Source of the DNA: Apostichopus japonicus
Taxonomy: Eukaryota; Echinodermata; Holothuroidea; Aspidochirotida; Stichopodidae
NCBI RefSeq assembly: GCF_037975245.1
Contig: NC_092574.1
Span: 1,320,001-1,384,000, forward strand
DNA: 64,000 bases
Direction: 5' to 3'
Positions 38,601-48,141 of the stretch are shown one piece after another. The notes beneath the pieces are model-generated. The model was given only the letters and a program-made list of their open reading frames with translations. It did no database searches and was not told where the DNA came from. The translations under genes and the position numbers were made by a program. How positions within the stretch are numbered: the first letter of the stretch is position 1; each line of letters begins with the position of its first letter.

Positions 38601-41600
38601 ACTTTTCAATTCATCACGAAGATAAGCTGATTGATGTCTAGGAATCTGATACATCATAAACTATATGACCAAAAAGTCCAACAGAGACTGACCCAAGATG
38701 AAGGATACCACATAAAAAACAAGTTCTTAAATATTCTATGACATTACTAAACCTTGCATCACCGTTCTCTCGACAAACAGGCAATGAGCGCTAAAGGCAA
38801 CACTCGCAGAGACTATTGGTGGCAAAGTAGCGTAAATGCAAGTTCTCTATTTGTTGTACCATGGTTGATATTGATAATTGTAGAGGTAGAGCAAAGATAT
38901 GAAATAAGGAATCAAAATTAGAACTTCCAGTATTGAGATACTGCGTCATTGATGCTCTTGTTTAATGTTTAATTCCATTCATAGTCTGTAATTTCCAACT
39001 AAAAGCAAATGATAAATCTGGACTTACAGTGAGTTCTTATCAAATCAAGGGTAAATACATTGCAGTCTATCGTTATGATGCATGTGATGGCACGGGATTT
39101 CATACTGAAAATGTCCGAAAGCCAATGTAGTGTAAATGCAATAGAGTAAACTACAACTACAAAACTTCATAAGTAAAGGTCAAGTTAGATCCAAAGAGAT
39201 AATATCGTTTATGTCTGTAATTTTGTTTAAACTTAATTACAATTTCGTTATTCTCAAGTCATTTACCTTGCGTATTGGTCTGTTGTATTTTCTTTTCTTA
39301 GACGGCCCATAACCACGTACAGAATATGGTCTTTATCTCTAAAATGAAAGAAATAGATCATCAACGCATTAAGACATATAACTATATGCTTCCTGATAAT
39401 TTGTGCAAAGTAAAACACGTGACACGAAGCGCGCTTCATTTTGATGGTAAATATGTGTTTGCCTGTTAAATGATCTTGAAAGAGTTTACCGACTGTTTGC
39501 TTGCTTAGCATAATTCTTATCAATGCTACCTTCGTGACCGCAAACGTTCTTTTTCCATTAGTCTTGACAGCTTTCATGTACAGAAACAACTAGAGATCTA
39601 ACCACAAGCTCAAGTTCTCTCTCTTTTTTTTCGGTTCCAACAGCTAATAGGTTAATATGTGCATTTGCGTTACAGATCCAGTAAGATGAGTTGAGGAAGT
39701 GAATGAAAAAGATACTGTGCAATACGTGACTAATACCGAGAAGAATAGATAAGAAAATTGAAGTGACTGTCATCTTTATAAGGTAACTTACCCTTTAACT
39801 TCCTTTCCAGACTATATATACATAATTGACGGTTTGTTAGATAATGATATTGCTTTTCTCTCATATGATAAATTTGGTTCCCTATATAAGATTAAGTCAA
39901 TCTTTTTGAAGTATGAAGGAATTTTTTTAGGGCAGTTAAACTTTACTGCAATGGCCAGTGTTGCACTAAACTTGAAAGGCCATTTATTCCTGAAATTTAT
40001 ATGCTATCTCCTTAAAAAGTGCTAAGGGGGTTGGGATTTCTATTATATACCCCGAAGTCTCAAGTTAAATGGGTTAACTAACTTTCCATATCATAACTTA
40101 ATTGGGAACGTATATACAATTTTCCTTTTCACTCTCTTGGAAACTAGGTATGTCTGGTTCTAGTACAAAATTAACTGTATAATCTTATCTACAAATTATT
40201 AACTTAGAAAGATTAACGTACCAAACTGTTACAAATGTTCATTTTGTTTGAAAAGGACTGAGACAATTCGTCATTTATTTTTTCACTGTGAAAAAATCAT
40301 ACCAATGTGGGAAGAGTTCGAATCACTTATACCTTTAAACATCATTAATTCTATTTGGTATTGTACGCAACACTTGTGATAATCAAGCACTTAACACAGT
40401 ATTATTTGGTTCAAATTTTATATTCATAACTGCAAGATGTAGAACACTCCTTTTAATTTCAATCATTTCCAAAGGGGGTGAGTTCGGCGGGGATCGGACA
40501 ACTTCCGGTTCACTGAAACGCATTGCTGCCGGTCACTGAGATACGATGCAAACCAATCGAGGGCCTTTCCAGTTATTCCGATTGAGGATTGCAACAACTT
40601 TGCATGGTTCACAGTATCAAAAGCCTCTTTAAGGTTATGCATGAAAATGCTTGTGTCCAATCGCATACTGGAATATTTTTCAAGCACTGGAGTCCTCGGC
40701 TGGCAAGTTTACAGATTGATTGTTCCTTCATTGTCGTTGTTGTGCTGATGCTTGTTACCACCTTACAATTCCAACTGCAAGTTCTTTTGATTGTTTGGCT
40801 ATATTTAAGTTAGTTTGTTAATTGAAGAAGGATTTCAAGTTAAAAAGAGGAGAAAAAAAACCTTACCTTTTAACTGCCTTTCCAGACTCAACGCTTATCC
40901 AACTTACAGCAAAATCAAGCATACGAACAACTGGTGACAATTCGCGAAGTTTGTAGTCACATAATCGAACCACAAAGTCATTTTTCTGTTCTATCAACCT
41001 GGATAATGAGCAAAATTAAAATTAAAACTGTGAATATTGGGAGCATGTACTATTAAAGAAACTGGCGCTATCGAACCAATCAACCAATCTTGGACCGATC
41101 GGTGAAATGTCTCTACCATAGTCTTAAGATATATTGCCTATTTGAGTGTGTGTGTAATGAATGTGTAGCAAGTGGTATGACAGACATAGCGGTGTCGCCC
41201 GTTTGGATGTGTGTATATATATACTCACTTTTTAACCTTTGCAGGCCTTAATATGGCTACTGTACAGCCTGACTCGCCAGCTTTGATTCTATAAAGCTGT
41301 GCCTCTTCTGTAATCACCGAGTACACTCCCAAAAGAGATTCCCGTTTCTCTTCAATTACTTTGTCACTGTCACTCTTTGTTGGATCATCGGAGATGACTT
41401 TCACTGTACCATCAACAACAAACACGAAGCCGATTTCCTGGAAAGATGATATCCCACAAAATCGATAACAATCAGCATGTAGTAAAGGTGTTAATGTTTG
41501 CTCAGTTTTTTTCCATTGGAAATGAAAGTTTGTCTATGAGAGTCGTCGTAAAATATTTCATTTGTAGGATCGATAAATAAGTGTGACAAATTGAAAGACT

Positions 41601-42027
41601 TTATGTAATGGTATAAGTACCATAAACATTGTTGTGATGATATCAACAAAGTCTATATAGTAAAAGTTTAAACAGTGATAATGTGGATGAGAGAAATCAA
41701 GTAATTATCTCAAATTTCAACTCTAATGATGATAAGAGTAATATCAGATATGGTGACTAAACATAGGCATATGATACGTAGCCAACTAAAGCACTTCGCC
41801 GATAATAGGGGCTTTACCAGATTGACGTTGGGTCACAGGAAGACTTGATATTTCTTCTATTGCTCTTGCTTAGTAAGATGTGTCTATTGCTTTTAACATG
41901 TATAGTGATTATTGTGGTCTCTTTTCTTAGGACGCTAAGTGGTTTTTCGAAGGCGTTTTAGACCGCAAGCGCAATATGTGATATCAGTCGATAAACTATG
42001 ACATAACATATGATCACCCATTCCCAC

Positions 42028-42084
<57 letters not shown>

Positions 42085-45000
42085 TGATATGTACCTTAGG
42101 TCGATAGTTTATGGTAAAAAAGTGTACCTTAGGTCGACAGTATACCTTTTTTTATTGTCGCAAATAGCTTTATAATGTTCTCCGTCCTCTAAAACGTTCA
42201 TTTACAAGGTTTGGTTAGGGTCGGTTCAGGGTTAGGGTTAGAAAAAAGGGTTAGGGTTAGATTGAATTTAGTGCGTAAGTCAATGTAACTGTCGACCTAA
42301 GGTATGATCCATAGTATTCCTATATAATAGGCCTAAATATATATAGAGAGAGCTGCCAATCATATACATGTGAGCTCCCCCCCCCCACCCCACCCCACCC
42401 CAAGAAAATGATAACTTCCATTACATAAATCGAAGGAATAATGTATCTATAGATAAACATTTCCGAAACACTCAGTCTTACACATGGCCGTTGATAACTG
42501 TAGCTTTACATTTCGTATGCAGACATAAGAACCAGACGTTTGGAAAATCAATACTGAAAAGCTAATTTCACCTACTTTCATTAAATATAACTAATGTTTA
42601 TTATGGAGTAAATTCATGACGATATGATTATCTGAACCTAAAATACTCAGGGGAAACGTCTAGTTATGCCATTAAAGATTGTTGTAGAAAGCTTGCAACA
42701 AAGCCACAGATATGACTTAAAGGAATACATTTTCAATACACCTCTTGGTTCTCTTTGCTGATTTCATATTCTTTAGGTAGATTGTATAATTCCATGTAAT
42801 CCCTCAACAGTTCCGTGTAGCTCTCTCCCTGAAATCAAATACGATATAAGATAAAACGATAGATGAATGAATGGATGGATGGATCGATGAATAGAGGAAT
42901 AATTCAGCTTATTCCAGTATAAATTTAAAACAATTATAAACAGGAAGCTTGGGAGTAAACTTTAAGAAACGAAAATTGATACAACTGATACAATATAAAT
43001 TCAGAAAGTGTGGTTAAAGGTTTTAGAAACTGACCACATACCTTCAAAGCAAGGACTTTCATGAAACTTTGACATGCCTCTAACAGTTTGCTTTTGTCAG
43101 ATACTTTCTCGAATCCTTCCACGTTGCCAATGCCATGATCGAAATCAGGGTGTAACTAAAATGAATATACAATGTACGTTACCAATAAAAGATGTCATTA
43201 CTCATTGAAAATAATAATATAGATGTAAATTTAGAAGAAATGAAGACACTCACACTGTCAGTATATTAACAGACTTGTGAACTAACAAATCAGTCATAAC
43301 AAATAAAGTGACACTGTGTTGTGCGGAGTTATTCATTAAAGGATGAATTACTGGTCGACATTTATATGACGAAACGTGATGGAATGACAAGACTCAAGTA
43401 GATCTCTGCTCTCTTCCAAAACATGTTTCAACTGTTTAACTTCTCATTCAGGTTCCATTTTTCATTTCTCTTGATATCTATTTAGGTCGTATGTTAGGTT
43501 TCTTCGAAAATATGGTTTTACATGGAAAGCTAATAAATAAGAGTTGGATTGTTCAGTTGGAGGAGTGCATGGTTTAAGTAATGATTAGTTAAATGGTCAG
43601 CCTCTTTTTTTTCCGATCTATCATCCCCCACCCCCCCCCCAAAAAAAATCCCTTTAAAAATCATTAAGTAAATATTCCATGAACCTTTGATATATTAAGT
43701 TCGGTTTCACCGTGTTTTAACGTCGAACAATTAAATCAAACCACCTCTTCACTCTGCGTAGGATTACAAATTACCTCGTGTTTAATTTCTCGAATCACAA
43801 ATGCACTTTCTCTCGTTGGTGCCCAAAGATAGGATCGTCCGCGCAGTTCTCCCTCGTCGTCCGATTCACTATCACTCTGAAATTGGAATGACAACGTTTC
43901 TACTTGTTTTTTTTCTGATATAAAATGTGTCTATTAATTGGAGAACAATACTAAAATCATTGATTATATCAAATCTCTATTCTGAGAGGTGTAATTAACA
44001 AAGACCTTGGAAAACACATTCATTTCTGAACTCGAGCAGATAAGCTTGAATGCCTCTGACTGTTATATGAATAGTCTAATATATATTTTACTTTTCAATT
44101 CTAGTAAAGTCGAGTATAGTCTAGTCTACAAATTCCCTTAAGTTTGTAAGGAATAATGGATAAATAGAACTGTATGCTTGTTCAAGTGACGGCAGACGAC
44201 CAAACTGTTATACGCAACTTGGAAAAGGACAGGTTTAACAAAATCATTCATAACAAATAAAGTGACACTGTGTTGTGCGGAGTTATTAATTAAAAGGATG
44301 AGTTACTGGTCGACATTTATATGACGAAACGTGATGGAATGACAAGACTCAAGTAGATCTCTGCTCTCTTCCAAAACATGTTTCAACTGTTTAACTTCCC
44401 ATTCAGGTTCCGTTTTTCATTTCTCTTGATATCTATTTAGGTCGTATGTTAGGTTTCTTCGAAAATATAGTTATACGTGGAACGCTAATAAATAAGAGTT
44501 GGATTGTTCAGTTGGTGGAGTACATGGTGTTAGTTATGATTAGTTAAATGGTCAGCCTCTTTGTATTCCAATCTATCCCCCCCCCCAACAAAATTCCTTT
44601 AAAACTCATTAAGTAAATATGAATAATATTCCATGAACCTTTGATATATTAAGTTCGGTTTCACCGTATTTTGACGTCGAACAATTAAATCAAACCACCT
44701 CTTCACTCTGTGTAGGATTACAAATTACCTGGTGTTTAATTTCTCGAATCACAAATGCACTTACTCTCATTGGTGCGCCCACTGCAATGCTTTGTAGGCA
44801 CAGTTCTCCCTCCTCGTCCGATTCACTATCACTCTGAGATTCGAATGGCATCGTTTCCACTGGTTTTTCGTCTGATTTAAACTCTGTCTATAAAGTGGAC
44901 AACAATACTTAATTATGATACAACCAGACAAAAAATAATACAAAGTGGCTTAAAATATGTAACAATGAGAAATCTTGACCAAGTTTGATAATAAAAGAAG

Positions 45001-48000
45001 ATGATTAACTTTAAATTTGGTAAATATTAAATATTTTAACTTTGTGGAGGAGACTGGTGATAAGGGGGGGGGGGGGTTACAATGGGCTAGTTAGTGTGTT
45101 GAAAGGCCCTGTTTCATTGACTGCTTTGATAAGTACTCACCCGTTTCCATATCTGGGGTCCCAATCCGGAAATACTTTGTATTATGTTTCTGATCTTTAG
45201 CGCACAGCTTAGAGTAATCTAAAAAATGTCGAACAAAAGAGTATACGCTATATTGTTATTTAAATAAATGAAAGGTCACAGAGAAATTTGGATATATAGA
45301 AAATAATGTGTAAATCGAGATCGTTGGACATAAGAAAGTCGTCAATAGTTATTCATACGTGCGTATTCATTTACGCGTATTCATACAGTTTAAAAGTTGA
45401 TATTTAACTTTGGTCTGATAATTCTACGGATCACAGTTTTTTTCTCGAAAGTGTTACTTTATAAATCATTTTGTTTTCATAGTAACATATATATGGAGCG
45501 AAGCAGTCTCCAGTGGGTTAAGTATCTCAATACTTAAAGAAGGGGAATAACCAAGTTTAGACAAATAAGTAAGTAAGGAAAATGCATGTTGGTGACGTAT
45601 AACATTTATTGAATACCCAGATAGGATTTTTCCCCCCTATACTCTACTGTCATGTCCCGCTTTCCAAAACACTCTTTTTTTGTCAGTATGAGCAGTAAGA
45701 ATATCATGTTTGTACCACATAACGGGTAGAAACCTTCGTACTGTGAGTAATAGTACTTTGAAGCACGATATGGGAGGACAGTATAAAGGGGTAGGCCTAA
45801 TAGCATTAAAAATTGTCCCAACTGGCTGCTATTTTACACTAAGATACTAGAACAATATTCAATGTACCATAAACCGTTATGTCACCTGCGGTACCTTTGT
45901 GTTTAATATTCATGGGTACTAATACTCTGTCGTCAAGAACACTATATGCCATGTCAATACTTAAAGGATGACGTGGGCAGAAGTTTAGTCTATATATATG
46001 TTACAGTCCAACAAACAAAACAATAAAAATTAATCTCTAGTCAAGTTGCAACAGTGGTTCTGGTTTACGAGATACTTCTTTTCATATGCTCAACCTAGAT
46101 CTTGCAATGCTCCTTTAAGGCTATTTATGGCTCATGATGACCCGGGCACGAATATTTTCCCCCAAACTGAACTGACACTGAAATTATTTCCTCGATTCTG
46201 ATTGGCTCTCAGCGAGCACGTGATATACTTTAGTATTCAACATTGATCCCTCCATACTCTGTCGATACCAGTCAACACGAACAAATTCAAGATATTCACA
46301 TTAGCAACTTTCCAGAACTTTTGTAGGTATATATGAACGAAAGTATAGTGTTCTTAACACAATGAAGCAACTATTCCCAACTACTGCGCCCATTATATAG
46401 GCAGTCCTCGATCGTTTGTTTACTCGCTTGACTCCGCTCTACGCAACACATGTAATGTAGCCTGTTGTACCGGGAGCAACTCCCTGGTTGTACTGTGTAT
46501 AGTATATAACACAATAACACAGTGTTTTTAATTTTAATTGTATGCATGTAGCCGATGTACATATGTACGAGGTGTTTGTGTACATTCGGAGTTGCGATAC
46601 TTTTACGATAGTTTTATAATCATTCATTCAAAATGTATTCAGTCAAAGAACCATGATAGGCCTAGTCGAATATGCAGTGGCCATGAAGACGGCGAGCGAG
46701 TGTGTGCCTGCCAGTGAGTGTACACAAGGCATTTGCCGATATGTCTGTGTCTTTTGACTTGTAAACTAGTTGTATAAAGCCTTATAACCTATACGTACGG
46801 AAATCTATTGGCTCGCTCAGAGCCAATCAGAATCGAGGAAATAATTTCAGTGTCAGTTCAGTTTGGGAAAAAAATATTCGCGACCCGGGCTCCTTAATGA
46901 GGTTCTAAATTTTAATGTCAATTCGCTGTGTTCTAAATTCTAATGAATATAGCAAAACATGATTTTTTACACTTCATATTTTCAACAGAGCACCCTTGCC
47001 ATTCAATGTATTTTTTCCATGACAAATTTGGATACTAGACTTTAAACACGTCATATGGGGCTATAAAAGTCTAACTAATGATCTGTATACTCTCGTTTAT
47101 AGCTCCATGGTATACTAAACTGTATTGTTCAGTCACTTTGAATGATGAATCACGGCTGCTTAAAGGGACCTTTTTTTCAAAAACTAACTTGGACGGATAC
47201 GGTGTAAAACATATCAAATTGAACTTTGTGCCTAAGTCATCTTTTAAGAACTCTGTTCGAGGACGATAAACAGAAAAAAGACCTTGAAACAAATATTTCA
47301 AGAAATAACCTTTTACAAACCTTCATTATAATTTTTCCAATCCCCCCCCCCCCACTTCCTTCTTTATGTATCTTCTACTCATGTATACTCTCACCTGTAT
47401 AAGTCGAAATGCAAACGAGTTATCCTTCATCGCTAGTTCTAAGAACTTCTCATTTGGAAGGTAATAAACCTTGCTGTCTTTCAACGCCTTGGCATACACT
47501 TTCGGAAAGTGATAGTTGTTACCCTGAAAGGAAACGTGTAGATGCTGAGTGATTTTGTCACAGGGACTATACATGTCAAATTGAACCAGGGAGTTGTCAT
47601 GATTGAACAGATACGAAAAAAAAATCCAGAGAGCTTAAACGAAGATTGTGATCAATAATATTGGATTGATCACTCTACAGGTTGTGGGCGACATTTTCCG
47701 AATGTCCCCGACTGATTTAGGTAGTGCCATGGACCTTTATAGAGGGGCCAGAGGTGGTTTCGGGGTTTTTATAAGGAAGGGAGTGTGACAATGGAGTCCT
47801 TGAGACCACCTCCCATGTAGAAGTTTCTGGGGTTCTCACAGGGGAAATAAACTGACGTTTCTAAACGGTACCCCAAATGGTGCATTGTGAGGCATATTAA
47901 GATTTTAAATGAGATCTACAATCAGGGGCGGTGATCTGTTTCAAATATTGGGGGGAGGGGGACATTTGCTTGGGTGCAGACACGTAGCATCTTTTATCCC

Positions 48001-48084
48001 CAAAGTTGTTCGTTATATTTTGTATATATATATATATATACTAAATATAACGAACAACTTTGGGGATAAAAGATGCTACGTGTC

Positions 48085-48141
<57 letters not shown>

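Larger units (their letters stand above)
33949..39266 (-). other. 5.3-kb intron hosting hAT-like elements
   Basis: Apart from the mobile elements, this intron holds a plus-strand stretch ending in TTTTCAG at about 38353 and an AATAAA at 38473-38478 that looks like a 3' terminal exon. It has only a short open frame. No segment was found that clearly supplies the missing cassette of cNMP-like domain 3. Confidence 0.5.
43293..44912. repeat. tandem segmental duplication carrying the duplicated exon
   Basis: Two copies of about 660 bp, at roughly 43293-43953 and 44247-44912, offset by 954 bp. Each contains one linker exon with its splice sites and flanking intron. They are mostly identical, with small indels (for example a run of C and a 3-bp exon length difference) and a divergent core inside the exon. 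Confidence 0.9.

Noticed and set aside
43293-44912. CRISPR-like or satellite interpretation of the repeated segment
   Set aside because: There are only two copies and they contain spliced exons with proper phases, so it is a segmental duplication.
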